The notes: generated by a model from the sequence alone, not told the origin. A stretch of 64,000 nt of DNA from Myxococcota bacterium (GCA_020630615.1 JAHDBA010000007.1:37023-101022), one strand, 5' to 3'. Counted from the first letter of the stretch, positions 48,557-57,849 are shown. Numbers and translations: made by a program.

Positions 48557-48805
48557 TCAATCGGGTGAAATCGGCATGATAATTACGTGCCCGCCGTGGG
48601 GTTGGTCACTCGTCTGCTGAGGAGAAGGTTCTGCAGCATCGCCTGGCGTGATTAGATCAATCCCGATCTCCACACAATTTTCTGCAATGGTGTCGCGCTC
48701 ATTGCGCCTCCGTTCTTCGTCTATAATCCAAACATCCAACATAAACCCTAATTGACCATAACCGCACATGATTGAATATCGGTCGATCAACCCTCTCTCT
48801 TTCAT
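48557..48805 (-). CDS. Small protein, unknown function
   Basis: About 82 residues (MKERGLIDRYSIMCGYGQLGFMLDVW...). The second half is acidic and ends HGGHVIIMPISPD. No domain is recognised. GGAG lies just ahead of ATG 48805; a TTG at 48832 is the alternative start. It is adjacent to the charged small protein gene and on the same strand. Confidence 0.45.
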   Translation of the reverse strand: MKERGLIDRYSIMCGYGQLGFMLDVWIIDEERRRNERDTIAENCVEIGIDLITPGDAAEPSPQQTSDQPHGGHVIIMPISPD

Positions 48806-48939
48806 TTTCTCCAAAATATTGAATGAAGGCAATAGTTGCTCATAGATGCATCAAAATAGACCACTGCAAATGCAAGTGATCTCTTACACTCCTCGAATCC
48901 AGTCCGAATTCAATGTGTGATGTGGTCACTCCCTATTGC

Positions 48940-49920
48940 TCATCGACCACTGCGATCGTGATCCAAATAAGGTTTCAGAATAAAACTGTGATCGGCCTCA
49001 ATCGTTCGTATTGTTCCCGACTTGGATCGCATCACCATCGATGATGTCTGTGCACCTCGGGTTGTGTATCGTACTCCGCCCAAAAGATCGCCCGGTGTAA
49101 CTCCTGTTGCAGCAAACATAACCTCGCCAGATGCAAGGTCGTTCAAGCGGTAAACTCTGTCCAATACCACACCCATTGCTTCCGCACGCTCAGCCTCAGC
49201 CGTGTTGCGAGGCCGAACAATGCCTTGGAACTCTCCATCCAGACAACGCAAAGCAGCAGCAGCTAAAACCCCCTCGGGAGCACCGCCAGTCCCAAAGAGA
49301 ATGTCTATTCCCGTTTGTGGCATGCAAGTCGCTATAGCAGCACTCACATCTCCATCAGAAATAAGGCGAATCCGCGCGCCGGAGCTTCTCACCTCTCGAA
49401 TCAAATCATGGTGACGCTCTCGCTCCAATATTACGGCGGTCAATTCGTTGACCGAACAATTTTTGGCTCTTGCTAAAGCCTCGAGGTTATCTGTCGGGCT
49501 TGCTTTGATATCAATGACACCTTGCCCAAGCTTTCCTGACGCGATTTTCTCCATATAGGTGTCGGGAGCGTGCAGAAAATTACCATTGCTTGCTAATGCA
49601 ACGACCGCCAAGGCATTGGGTTTTCCAAAAGCACAAAGGTTCGTCCCTTCAAGCGGGTCAACGGCGATGTCGACCTGAGGGTCCGACTCATCTCCGCAAC
49701 CCACCTCTTCTCCAATATAGAGCATCGGTGCTTCGTCGCGCTCGCCCTCGCCGATCACGACGCGGCCTCGAATAGCAATGCTTTGGAAGGCCGCTCGCAT
49801 CGCTGTGACCGCTGCTTGGTCTGCTTCGTCTTTTTCCCCGCGACCCATTAGTGCAGATGCAGCTAGAGCGGCAGCTTCGGTAACACGAACGACTTCAAGA
49901 GCTAAGTTTCTATCCAGCAT
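48940..49920 (-). CDS. glpX: Class II fructose-1,6-bisphosphatase
   Basis: A 326-residue GlpX-type phosphatase for gluconeogenesis. The metal-binding signatures are present in order: GEGERDEAPMLYIGE, VDIAVDPLEGTNLC, ISDGDVSAAI, and GTGGAPEGVLAAAALRCLDGEFQG. AGGATGTGT precedes ATG 49920, which I prefer to the in-frame start six codons upstream. A terminator-like hairpin ends just ahead of the ribosome site, so glpX may depend on read-through from the GltH-like gene or on a promoter not identified. Confidence 0.95.
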   Translation of the reverse strand: MLDRNLALEVVRVTEAAALAASALMGRGEKDEADQAAVTAMRAAFQSIAIRGRVVIGEGERDEAPMLYIGEEVGCGDESDPQVDIAVDPLEGTNLCAFGKPNALAVVALASNGNFLHAPDTYMEKIASGKLGQGVIDIKASPTDNLEALARAKNCSVNELTAVILERERHHDLIREVRSSGARIRLISDGDVSAAIATCMPQTGIDILFGTGGAPEGVLAAAALRCLDGEFQGIVRPRNTAEAERAEAMGVVLDRVYRLNDLASGEVMFAATGVTPGDLLGGVRYTTRGAQTSSMVMRSKSGTIRTIEADHSFILKPYLDHDRSGR

Positions 49921-49931
49921 ACACATCCTCA

Positions 49932-49959
49932 AAAACAAAAGGCGCTCATCATGAGCGCC
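49932..49959 (-). terminator. Terminator or attenuator between the GltH-like gene and glpX
   Basis: On the minus strand GGCGCTC and GAGCGCC pair over a 5-nt loop, followed by TTTTGTTTTT. The tail runs directly into the glpX ribosome site, so the element could end the Glt-like unit or attenuate glpX. Confidence 0.75.
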
Positions 49960-49980
49960 CTTGCTTGTTGTTCTTACGTA

Positions 49981-50835
49981 CTAAAAAACATATTTAATTA
50001 CGGGACCAGCAGACAAAGCCGGTAGCAATGGCAAACCTGTGTCGCTCACCTTAGCACCAAACAGGTGCCGAGTTGACAGCGCTTGGGAATATACGCCCAC
50101 TAAGTTCACATCCAACCCAATGATGACATTGGGCAGCAAAGTGGCATAGCGCAACCCGAAACCCAACCCAAAGCTGAAACCAAGGTCTGCATTAACATCG
50201 TCTGGTAAGAGCCAGTTTGCCTGATTCCCATTCGGGTCCGCAGTCATTAATGCAACGCCCCCAAACAACTTACCTTGCAACGCGAGCCGGTCATAGAAAA
50301 ACCAGGTACCCGTAATACCAAGGTTAAGCATCGTCAGGTTGCTATTCTCCGGCGAAGTACAATCATTCGAGTTAATGCAAGAAGGTTCTAAACTTGAAGT
50401 TTCACCTGCTGCTGCATCGTAACCTTGCGCTGAAGCCTCTCCGATGAAACCGCTTGATAACGATAACTCAAATCCAAAGCTTTTGGTAATGTCGTAGCCA
50501 AGGTTGATCCCCAACCACGGTTGCGCTTTCGACATAAACACCGGAGCGCATCGAACGCATGCCATCGCGCCACTGTCTGAATATCCTCCAAAGCGAGAGA
50601 ATACGCCCAGGTCCGTTGAAAGGTACAGCCCTTGAGGGTATTGAAAACCTGTTGCGCCGCCAACCGATTCATTCAACACCGTACCGCCATAGGTAACTTG
50701 CTCTTCCTCTGATGGCTCGGGTGCTACAATTACTTCTTCGCTTCCCGCAAGAGGCACATCATCCTCTTGTGCAAACAACGCTGGCCCACCCAAAATCAAA
50801 AGTCCCAATCCAATGCGCTGTAATTGCTTTCTCAT
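49981..50835 (-). CDS. Outer-membrane beta-barrel, GltH-like
   Basis: A 284-residue protein with a signal peptide (to about residue 22), an acidic linker with VIVAPEPSEEE, then a barrel region (YLSTDLGVFSRFGGYSDSG, WLGINLGYDITKSFGFELSLSSGF, LGFSFGLGFGLRYA, SAGPVIKYVF ending in Phe). Two Cys pairs (CVRC and CINSNDC) may form loop disulfides. By position at the end of the gltA-G-like run it corresponds to gltH of Myxococcus, an outer-membrane component of the gliding complex. The assignment rests on gene order and barrel character. Confidence 0.65.
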   Translation of the reverse strand: MRKQLQRIGLGLLILGGPALFAQEDDVPLAGSEEVIVAPEPSEEEQVTYGGTVLNESVGGATGFQYPQGLYLSTDLGVFSRFGGYSDSGAMACVRCAPVFMSKAQPWLGINLGYDITKSFGFELSLSSGFIGEASAQGYDAAAGETSSLEPSCINSNDCTSPENSNLTMLNLGITGTWFFYDRLALQGKLFGGVALMTADPNGNQANWLLPDDVNADLGFSFGLGFGLRYATLLPNVIIGLDVNLVGVYSQALSTRHLFGAKVSDTGLPLLPALSAGPVIKYVF

Positions 50836-50890
50836 CCATGCACCTCAGTTATGCTTAATATCAGAACTTGAGGCGCTTCAAAAGGGCAAT

Positions 50891-50905
50891 TGTGAAGTCT
50901 TCACA
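50891..50905. repeat. Perfect inverted repeat, TGTGAAG/CTTCACA
   Basis: Seven-base arms separated by one base, between the PglI-domain lipoprotein gene and the GltH-like gene and about 55 bp ahead of the latter's start. It could be an operator; it lacks a U-tail for termination. Confidence 0.4.
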
Positions 50906-50931
50906 TTTTAACACGAGATCATGTTCGACGC

Positions 50932-51447
50932 CTATTCGAGTTCAAAAGTGAATGGGTAGCTCACAAATACGTTGCCCTTGCCAGAAGGTTTCTTGAACTG
51001 CATGGCAGTCATTGCATCGAGCAAGCACTCTTCAAACACCTGATCACCTACCGGGTTCGATTTAACCTCAGGTGAGGACACACCACCGCATGAATTGATA
51101 ATCCAAGTGGTTTGCACCGAACCTTCTTTCCCGCTCCCCTTTCTCACAGCATCTTCGAAACATTGCAATATTTGCGATGCTCCCCTATCGATTCCTTTTC
51201 GAATCTCTGAGCGAGTTAGTGTTCCATCAAGTTTAATAATAGGGTCTCCCTTCATATCAAAATTGTTGGATAACAAACAATCGGTATCGTCACGATCTGC
51301 CAGCATGTTCGGTACCGCCTTCCTCGAAGACTTTACGGATGCACCAGAAGAGCAACTGAAGGTTAAAATGAAAAGACTACTGATTACGCACATCAAACAA
51401 AATGATTTCAAGAGGTCACCAAATGGAAAAAGTTCTTCGTCATTCAC
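50932..51447 (-). CDS. Lipoprotein made of an AgmX/PglI C-terminal (TonB-like) domain
   Basis: A 171-residue protein. GTG 51447 has a perfect AGGAGG 7 nt upstream. A signal peptide ends in FSC, so it is probably lipidated. The remainder is one AgmX/PglI C-terminal domain: LTRSEIRKGIDRGASQILQCFE, then the conserved second Cys (FEECLL), AMQFKKPSGKGNVFVSYPF. The same domain closes the GltG-like protein encoded next to it (KHCYEKEL... GTCVNRII... FPKPRGGGQVFVSYPF). As a free lipoprotein it could occupy the same outer-membrane binding site. I do not recall an equivalent in the gltA-H order. It begins after the terminator of the GltG-like gene. Confidence 0.8.
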   Translation of the reverse strand: MNDEELFPFGDLLKSFCLMCVISSLFILTFSCSSGASVKSSRKAVPNMLADRDDTDCLLSNNFDMKGDPIIKLDGTLTRSEIRKGIDRGASQILQCFEDAVRKGSGKEGSVQTTWIINSCGGVSSPEVKSNPVGDQVFEECLLDAMTAMQFKKPSGKGNVFVSYPFTFELE

Positions 51448-51491
51448 TATCAATCCTCCTCTCGTTTTGGCGCCTAAAATCAATCATTCAT

Positions 51492-51516
51492 AAAAAATGC
51501 CGACACAAGGCCGGCA
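51492..51516 (-). terminator. Intrinsic terminator after the GltG-like gene
   Basis: On the minus strand TGCCGGC and GTCGGCA pair (one G-U) over 5 nt, followed by TTTTTT. It separates the gltA-G-like block from the lipoprotein and GltH-like genes. Confidence 0.8.
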
Positions 51517-51540
51517 ACTTTTTCGTCCTATCAAAACGTT

Positions 51541-52896
51541 TTAAGAACCAGAAGGAGAGAAAATAAAGGGATAGGAAACAAAGACCTGCCCGCCTCCCCG
51601 TGGTTTGGGGAATCGCATTCGCTTGATAATTCTATTAACACAAGTCCCTACAGTTTTGTTCTTCAAGGTGTTCTGAGCAATCTTCGATGTTGAGACCGCT
51701 CCAGTGCCGGTAATTGTCCATGAGCCCAAAAGCTTTCCGTTGAGTTTCGGATTCTTATTCAGTTCTTTCTCATAACAGTGTTTAATCTGATTCATGTGCC
51801 GCCGCACAACACGATTAATCTCTTCCTTCGACAACGAGCCTTTTGTAATAACCTTTCCTCGTTTCACCTTGATGCGCCCTTTTCCACGACCACCAAGGTT
51901 TAAACCACCTTTGCCGCCCGTGCCACGACCATTTCCTGAACCCATTCCACCGATGCCGAGACTATTACCACCTCCACCTCCACCGGTTCCACGAGTTCCA
52001 AGTCCACCAGCACCGCCAGCATCGCCAGTCGCCGTTCCAGAGAGTCCACCAAGTGCGTTATTGGTACCGCCACCGAGGCCACCTGGACCAAATACATTTG
52101 AAACCGCACCTTGAGGGCCATTCAATCCCATTGCAGCGAGTTGGTCGAAAACAAGTTTTCGGTCCTCCTCACGCTTATCTTTATCCACTGTCGGCGCACC
52201 ATCTTTTGATGCGGCCTTGTCTTCTTTTGGCTTGTCTTTTTTGCCAAAAAGACCTTCTTCATCTTTGTGGCGACCCGCTTCCTTACCTGAAAGTTCCTGC
52301 TTTTTCTCAATAATCTCTTCTTCGGGCTCCAACGTAAACTGTTGAAACTCTTCTAGATTTGCCCATAAATCATCTTCAGCATGATCTGCCATATGGTATG
52401 AATACGCAAATGCCATTATCAAGAAGAGCATGAACAACATACACAGTGAGGCGATACGTGCATACCCATAATCGATAAGGCTCAGAAAAGGAACAATGAG
52501 TTCTGGGTACTTCTTTGATTTTTGTACTCGAAACGTGACATTTTCATGGGTTAACTCACCCACATCGCTCTTTCCAACCTTTACTTCACTCCCGCTTACG
52601 GAAGAGCCATTCAGATAAGCAGTCGATCCCGCTGGAACGTTGATGATAGCATTATCACCAGACACGCTCACAAGGTTAAAGCTGCTTCCATTTTCACCAA
52701 AACCCTTGCCACTGTATTGAAAATCAGAACCATTCTTTGTACCGACCACTACTGAATCCGAACCAGCGATCCGCTTGTTACCAACAACGTTTGATCCCCA
52801 CATAAAAGTGACGTCAAAAATACCTTCGTGTTTGGCTACCTCATGTGATGAGAGCTTCGGGTCGATATTTTTATATTTTTGCTTGTTCTGATTCAT
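51541..52896 (-). CDS. gltG: GltG/PglI-like gliding complex protein (FHA-like, TM, Gly-rich, TonB-like)
   Basis: A 451-residue inner-membrane protein. Residues about 25-126 form an FHA-like beta domain (FDVTFMWGSNVVG; TAYLNGSSV; KVGKSDVGELTHENVTFRV). A single TM helix is at about 146-168. A charged Glu/Lys periplasmic stem (170-250) leads to a flexible Gly-rich spacer (258-340). The C-terminal AgmX/PglI TonB-like domain (356-447) has Cys374 and Cys419 and the FPKPRGGGQVFVSYPF end. This layout matches GltG (PglI) of Myxococcus, which links the inner-membrane motor to outer-membrane Glt proteins. It lies downstream of the GltF-like gene in the cluster. Confidence 0.85.
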   Translation of the reverse strand: MNQNKQKYKNIDPKLSSHEVAKHEGIFDVTFMWGSNVVGNKRIAGSDSVVVGTKNGSDFQYSGKGFGENGSSFNLVSVSGDNAIINVPAGSTAYLNGSSVSGSEVKVGKSDVGELTHENVTFRVQKSKKYPELIVPFLSLIDYGYARIASLCMLFMLFLIMAFAYSYHMADHAEDDLWANLEEFQQFTLEPEEEIIEKKQELSGKEAGRHKDEEGLFGKKDKPKEDKAASKDGAPTVDKDKREEDRKLVFDQLAAMGLNGPQGAVSNVFGPGGLGGGTNNALGGLSGTATGDAGGAGGLGTRGTGGGGGGNSLGIGGMGSGNGRGTGGKGGLNLGGRGKGRIKVKRGKVITKGSLSKEEINRVVRRHMNQIKHCYEKELNKNPKLNGKLLGSWTITGTGAVSTSKIAQNTLKNKTVGTCVNRIIKRMRFPKPRGGGQVFVSYPFIFSPSGS

Positions 52897-52963
52897 AAGT
52901 AGTTATCCTTTCACATTCACAAAATCTGAAGCTCAATAACGAGCACCTTTACAACACAATGCA

Positions 52964-53233
52964 TTATATCGCATTCACCGAACGTTGCAGTTCAGGCCTA
53001 AAATTTCCGCGAAGTTCAATCAAGTTTCGAAAGCGGGTTCGTTTACGGTTTTGGATATACGAACCTTCAGGCTTCGTTAACTCACCTTCAACATTAACGT
53101 CCGAGAAATCGATGACCGTCTTTTTCTTATATTCAACACGATCGTCCTCTTGTATAACTTCAGAATCTTGCGCGTTTATACCGAGAGCAAAACCACTCAT
53201 ACCAACGCATAAACAAAATATGTATTTTTTCAT
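52964..53233 (-). CDS. Small periplasmic protein, GltF/CglF-like by position
   Basis: An 89-residue protein with a signal peptide (MKKYIFCLCVGMSGFALGINA). The mature 68 residues contain KKTVIDFSDVNVEGELTKPEG followed by a basic helix-forming stretch with NRKRTRFRNLIELRGNF. Small proteins of this look occur in myxobacterial gliding clusters (CglF/GltF); I assign it by position between the gltE- and gltG-like genes and by that pattern. An AT-rich region upstream (53234-53338) could hold a promoter, but no clean -35/-10 pair was found. Confidence 0.6.
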   Translation of the reverse strand: MKKYIFCLCVGMSGFALGINAQDSEVIQEDDRVEYKKKTVIDFSDVNVEGELTKPEGSYIQNRKRTRFRNLIELRGNFRPELQRSVNAI

Positions 53234-53338
53234 GATCGCCCTTTCTTGTCGCTATTATCGTTATAGATTTTCAAATATCAAGACTTTCAACTATACAATC
53301 TAAACAATTTTATTCATATTTTATTTCAATTTAATTGA

Positions 53339-54514
53339 TTAACCCTCTTCGGATGCCTCGCCCTCTTCTTGCGACGAGTCGTCCATTGCTTCCTCTGCCA
53401 TTTTTGCGGCCTCAATTTCATTCACGATATTTTGATGATGGATCTTTGCGGGATGTGATTCATTTAGCCCCGGCGCGTTTGCCAAATAGTCGTTTGACCA
53501 TTTTAGCGCCTGGGCCAAGTCGCTCTTCTGAAATTTAAATACACGGCTCAATTCAAAGCGTGCATCGTTCGCTTTAGGGTTCATTTCCAAGGCCTGCGTA
53601 AGTTTCGAAATAGCACTGTCGGACTCTTGCAAACCTGCCAGAGAGAGACCAAGTCCAAGATTGGCATCCGCATGGTTTGGCACCAAACCAACTGCTTTTT
53701 CATAGTGAAGTTTGGCACTTGCATAGTCTCGATATTTTAGAGCTATTGCGGCAATATTCAGATGAGCACCAACGAGAGAATTGTCCAACTCAAGCGCTTG
53801 ACGAAAGTACTGGATGGCCGCAGGAAGCTTGTTCTTCTTGACCTCTATCATTCCCAATGCATTGATAACCTCTGCATCTTGGCTGTTAATCTTTAATGCA
53901 TTCGCGGCAACGGTTTGCGCTAACGACATGTTACCTTGTTCATAATGAAGCAACGCGAGGTTTCTGAGCGCTTCCCCATGGCCTTCATGACGCGCCAAAA
54001 CCATTGAGATTGCCTTCGCGGACTCGTCATACTTCTTTTCTTTTCGATAAAAAGCGGCCAACATACTCAATAGCTCGGGGTCCCGAGCCGAATCTTTTTC
54101 AAGCGAAACACCTTGCTCGTTTAAAAAGGCAATTCCGTCATGTGAACGCCCTAAAGCGGCCATACTTTTTGACTTCACAACGATTGCATTTTTATCACTA
54201 CCATCTTTTGTAAGAGCTACATCAGCGGACTTCAAGGCATCCTCAGGTAGTCCAAGCTTAAAATTTACATCAGCCAGCTCGCTGTACAAACCACCGTTAT
54301 CAGGCTCAAGCTGAATTTGTTTTTCGATTTGCCCTTTTCGCGTTTTTAAGTCATCACTACGACGCTTTGCTGCAACCTCTGCCGATTTTTGTGCCTGTTG
54401 AGCACTTTGCTCTGTGACTTTTGGGGTCGTTTTCGTACTTGATGTCGAGCTACACCCTATTTTAAAAAGCAGTAACCCTGCGAGAGTTGTGGCTGTAGTG
54501 AGTTTTGAAATCAT
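53339..54514 (-). CDS. gltE: GltE/AglT-like TPR lipoprotein
   Basis: A 391-residue outer-membrane lipoprotein: signal peptide with lipobox FKIGC, a Ser/Thr/Gln-rich linker, then about eight TPRs (for example GGLYSELADVNFKLG and AEVINALGMIEVKKN). The C-terminus is acidic (EEAMDDSSQEEGEASEEG). GltE (AglT) is a TPR lipoprotein of the gliding complex, and this gene has the expected position between the gltD- and gltF-like genes. AGGAT precedes ATG 54514 by 7 nt, preferred to the ATG 9 nt upstream. It starts 23 bp after the upstream gene. Confidence 0.8.
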   Translation of the reverse strand: MISKLTTATTLAGLLLFKIGCSSTSSTKTTPKVTEQSAQQAQKSAEVAAKRRSDDLKTRKGQIEKQIQLEPDNGGLYSELADVNFKLGLPEDALKSADVALTKDGSDKNAIVVKSKSMAALGRSHDGIAFLNEQGVSLEKDSARDPELLSMLAAFYRKEKKYDESAKAISMVLARHEGHGEALRNLALLHYEQGNMSLAQTVAANALKINSQDAEVINALGMIEVKKNKLPAAIQYFRQALELDNSLVGAHLNIAAIALKYRDYASAKLHYEKAVGLVPNHADANLGLGLSLAGLQESDSAISKLTQALEMNPKANDARFELSRVFKFQKSDLAQALKWSNDYLANAPGLNESHPAKIHHQNIVNEIEAAKMAEEAMDDSSQEEGEASEEG

Positions 54515-54537
54515 CTTTGTCATCCTATTACCGTACA

Positions 54538-57500
54538 TTATTTTGTTACCAACTTCTCATTGGCCGTCGCATAGTATGGAAGAACATACTGCTCACCAAA
54601 CGCACCCGGTTTAAACAGTTTAAGCTTTTCTTCAATTGCAACGGTGTACTTGGAGTAAATCCCAAGCTCGAAAGATTTTGCCAACGCAGCCTCTAACGCC
54701 TGAATCGCTTCGTCCTCCACAGGAAAGGCAATGTTATCAAGTTCAGCACGAAACATGTCTAAGGCTTCGTAGTTGTCTCGTAGTGCGGGTGGATCCGGGG
54801 TATTCCTGAGGGTATCGACATACTGAAGCAATATCTCCGCAGACCTATACAAGCCAGCAATTCCCCATTCACCATTGCCGTAGTTCAAAACATCAAAGTA
54901 GGATTTTGCAACGCGATCGCGCTCCTTTTTCTTAAGAGCCAGTTTGTTTTTTATGTTACCCGTAATCGTAATTTTTTCGTATTTTTTAAAGTCGTCGTCA
55001 AGAAGATGAAACGCACAGAAGCCACCGGCTTCTTTACCGATATCACTCTTTTTCAGATCGTCTTTCTTATATGTGGCCAAGAGTTTTTTACATGCAGACT
55101 TCATACCTTTCTCGTTGCCCGCATTTTGGCGAATCGATGCTGTTTTATAGTGCGCTCGTAGCTTCTGTTCTATGGTTGCTTTAGGGAACTTGTTTGGGAA
55201 CTTTTGGTAAATCTCAGCAGCCTTTGTCCAACTTTTCTGATCTTCTGCAACCCGAGCTACTTTGAGATATACTTCAGCCCTGTCTGTACGCTTTGGGTAT
55301 TTCTTTAAGTATGCCTGGAAAGACTTCGTCGCTTTATCTGAATCCCCGAGCCCTAAATAGTAGATGCCGGAGTTGTACAAGATATCCGCCGCACTCTCGT
55401 TGTTTGGATAGTCGTTAGCAAACTTATAAGAAGCGTCAGCAGCTTCTTGATAGTTTGCCATTTGTGTTAAGTAGCCTAGAATATTCTGCTCAAGACCTTC
55501 TCGTGCGGCGACCTTAGACAACTCACCCTCATCTAAACTTTTCTTGTACGTCGCGAGAATTCGTTGTGCAGCTGGCAAAGAATTATCCACTTCCCCCAGT
55601 CGGTGTACTGCTAAATATTGATTGTATGCCGCCTTTGGCGCAAACTCACTTTTTCCAAACTCACCTAGATAGGCATCAAAACTCTTAATCACGTCGCGGT
55701 ATCCCTCTGCGACATCTGCTGAAGGGACTTTTGAGGTGTCCCCATGTTTTTTTGAAACTTCGTTAAACGCGATTGTAGACTGATTATAGGATGCCCCCTG
55801 TAGGAAACGTCCGACTCGTGCTGCAAAGGGCTTATCTTTCATTAGGGCCTTGTTTTTCGAGAATTCCCGCGACCATTTTTCTAGATTTGCCCATTGGCTA
55901 CGTGCATCATAGGAATCTAAGATTGAGTCTGCGCCACGGCGTGCAAATTCGGTTGTTGGAAAGCGGTCGATCAACTCGCCAAACCGTTTCGCAGCTTCAT
56001 CAAAATGATAGTATTTTTGAAAGATGTAGCCTGCCTTGAATTTCACGACAACAAGCTCTTTCGTGAGCGCTTTGTTTTTTCGGCTTAGGCTTTCAGGAAC
56101 AACTGCAACATAAGCATCACAAGCATTCGCAAGTTTAAGCTCCGCCTCAGGGATTATCTCTGCTGCATAGGTCTTATCTTTCTTAATCTCTTCCATTTTC
56201 ACGGTCTTCTTCTTAACTTTACCGCTCTTTCGACCACGCTTCGAGCGCACAAGTTTACCGGATGCTGCGCGCTTTGGCGGAGCTACACCATCAACAATCT
56301 TCTCCCATGCCAGGATTGCGTTGTATGCTGAGTCCCGCGTGTACCGACCCTTTGGATCTTTAGCGACCACCGCATCGTATTGATTAGCAGCATCCTCCCA
56401 CTGTCCCAGATCCCACAAAATTTCCGCAAAGTAATAGTTAAGATTATAGGCCTGGTCACTATTCGGAAATGCCTTAACATACTGTGAGTAGAGGTCTCTC
56501 GCGAGCTCGTAATCTGAGACCATTTCGAACTTTTGAGCGTATTCATGATACTCAGTAACAAGGTCACGCATACGCTCTTCTGCAATTGCTGTTGCGCGCT
56601 CAACAGCCATTTCATCTCCAGAGTTCGCCTTCGCCCATGAAGAAGTCGGCCCATAGTTCTGGACAAGTTTGGTGACTTCACTTCGCACAGCGTCTCGCTC
56701 TTGCATCTTGGAGTATGCAGCTACAATTTGTGACTGATAATCGGGTGCTCTCAATGCGTTCGGGTCCAGCGCCAAGATCAAGCGTAAGGTTTCGATTTGT
56801 GAATCGAACATTCCCTGATTGTTAAACACCGCCGCGAGCTTTGTTGTTAGGCGATAACCTTCTTCCTTGCCCGCTTTCGACACAAAATAATCATAAGCCG
56901 GTCTGACCTGATTGACCTGTGCAAAGGTCAACACCATATCATTTAAAGCCTCACGCTTCAATTGAACTGCCCCCTGACCGTTTGCTTCCGATGCGGCTTT
57001 TTCAGAGTCTTCAACCACCGCTTTAAACTTCACCAAGGCTGAGTCAAAATCTTGGCGATTGTAGTCTGTCCACGCAAGCTTGTACTGAGCATAGCGATAT
57101 GTACTCGGCTTGTTCATGCGTTTACCTACATCGTATGCAAACTTATACGCCTTTGTGGCTTTTGCTAACTTGTTTAAGCCAAAGTAATGCTCTCCCAATG
57201 CGAGGTAGGAGTCTGCAACATAAACACTCTTTGGATATTTGCGAATCAGTTTTGAGTAATGTTTTGTGCCTTCTTTTTTATTACCGGCATCGTATTCATT
57301 TTGTGCCATAATAAATAGAACTTCATCGAGTCGTGGATACTCGGGGAATTCTTGAAGAACGACCTTATAGTTTGCAAGCGCCTGCTTCTTATATGCCTTC
57401 GATTCACCAACATAATTTTTGAGTTTAGGCTCTTTACCTTTTTCTCCGCCGTCAAACCATGCTTGATGCGCGCGATCAAAATTATCAAACTCTTGTCGGT

Positions 57501-57849
57501 TCAAGAACTTTGCTTTCTCCCAGTAGAGTTCGGCCAATCGGAATACAAGCTCACCTTTTTGTGCACCCTTAACCTTCGGTAATATGGATTGAATCTCACG
57601 AATCGACTCATTACGTTTTGCGTCCGCCGCCGCCGAAAAATCCATCGATTTCTCGGTGACCGGCATTTCGAGGTCAGCAGGTCCCGTTGTACGTAGACCT
57701 TTCTTAGCTTCTTCAATCGATTCTTTTGCGGCTCGATCGGTAGCACTCTTCTTTTGGGACTTTTTGGCGGCGTGTAGCGGGTGCCCAAGTATTATAAGGG
57801 ATACGGCAAAGGTACTAAAAATGTTTAGAATACTTAAGCGAGCTCTCAT
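54538..57849 (-). CDS. gltD: GltD/AgnA-like giant periplasmic TPR protein
   Basis: A 1103-residue exported protein. A signal peptide (cleavage near LHAA) is followed by a Lys-rich segment and then TPR-like helical pairs over nearly the whole length (YRYAQYKLAWTDYNRQDFDSA; NLNYYFAEILWDLGQWEDA; ILYNSGIYYLGLGDSDKATKS). A basic low-complexity stretch lies near residues 540-570. Size, export and position match GltD (AgnA) of Myxococcus, a periplasmic scaffold of the gliding complex. AGGA precedes ATG 57849; the frame also has a TTG at 57870. Confidence 0.78.
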   Translation of the reverse strand: MRARLSILNIFSTFAVSLIILGHPLHAAKKSQKKSATDRAAKESIEEAKKGLRTTGPADLEMPVTEKSMDFSAAADAKRNESIREIQSILPKVKGAQKGELVFRLAELYWEKAKFLNRQEFDNFDRAHQAWFDGGEKGKEPKLKNYVGESKAYKKQALANYKVVLQEFPEYPRLDEVLFIMAQNEYDAGNKKEGTKHYSKLIRKYPKSVYVADSYLALGEHYFGLNKLAKATKAYKFAYDVGKRMNKPSTYRYAQYKLAWTDYNRQDFDSALVKFKAVVEDSEKAASEANGQGAVQLKREALNDMVLTFAQVNQVRPAYDYFVSKAGKEEGYRLTTKLAAVFNNQGMFDSQIETLRLILALDPNALRAPDYQSQIVAAYSKMQERDAVRSEVTKLVQNYGPTSSWAKANSGDEMAVERATAIAEERMRDLVTEYHEYAQKFEMVSDYELARDLYSQYVKAFPNSDQAYNLNYYFAEILWDLGQWEDAANQYDAVVAKDPKGRYTRDSAYNAILAWEKIVDGVAPPKRAASGKLVRSKRGRKSGKVKKKTVKMEEIKKDKTYAAEIIPEAELKLANACDAYVAVVPESLSRKNKALTKELVVVKFKAGYIFQKYYHFDEAAKRFGELIDRFPTTEFARRGADSILDSYDARSQWANLEKWSREFSKNKALMKDKPFAARVGRFLQGASYNQSTIAFNEVSKKHGDTSKVPSADVAEGYRDVIKSFDAYLGEFGKSEFAPKAAYNQYLAVHRLGEVDNSLPAAQRILATYKKSLDEGELSKVAAREGLEQNILGYLTQMANYQEAADASYKFANDYPNNESAADILYNSGIYYLGLGDSDKATKSFQAYLKKYPKRTDRAEVYLKVARVAEDQKSWTKAAEIYQKFPNKFPKATIEQKLRAHYKTASIRQNAGNEKGMKSACKKLLATYKKDDLKKSDIGKEAGGFCAFHLLDDDFKKYEKITITGNIKNKLALKKKERDRVAKSYFDVLNYGNGEWGIAGLYRSAEILLQYVDTLRNTPDPPALRDNYEALDMFRAELDNIAFPVEDEAIQALEAALAKSFELGIYSKYTVAIEEKLKLFKPGAFGEQYVLPYYATANEKLVTK

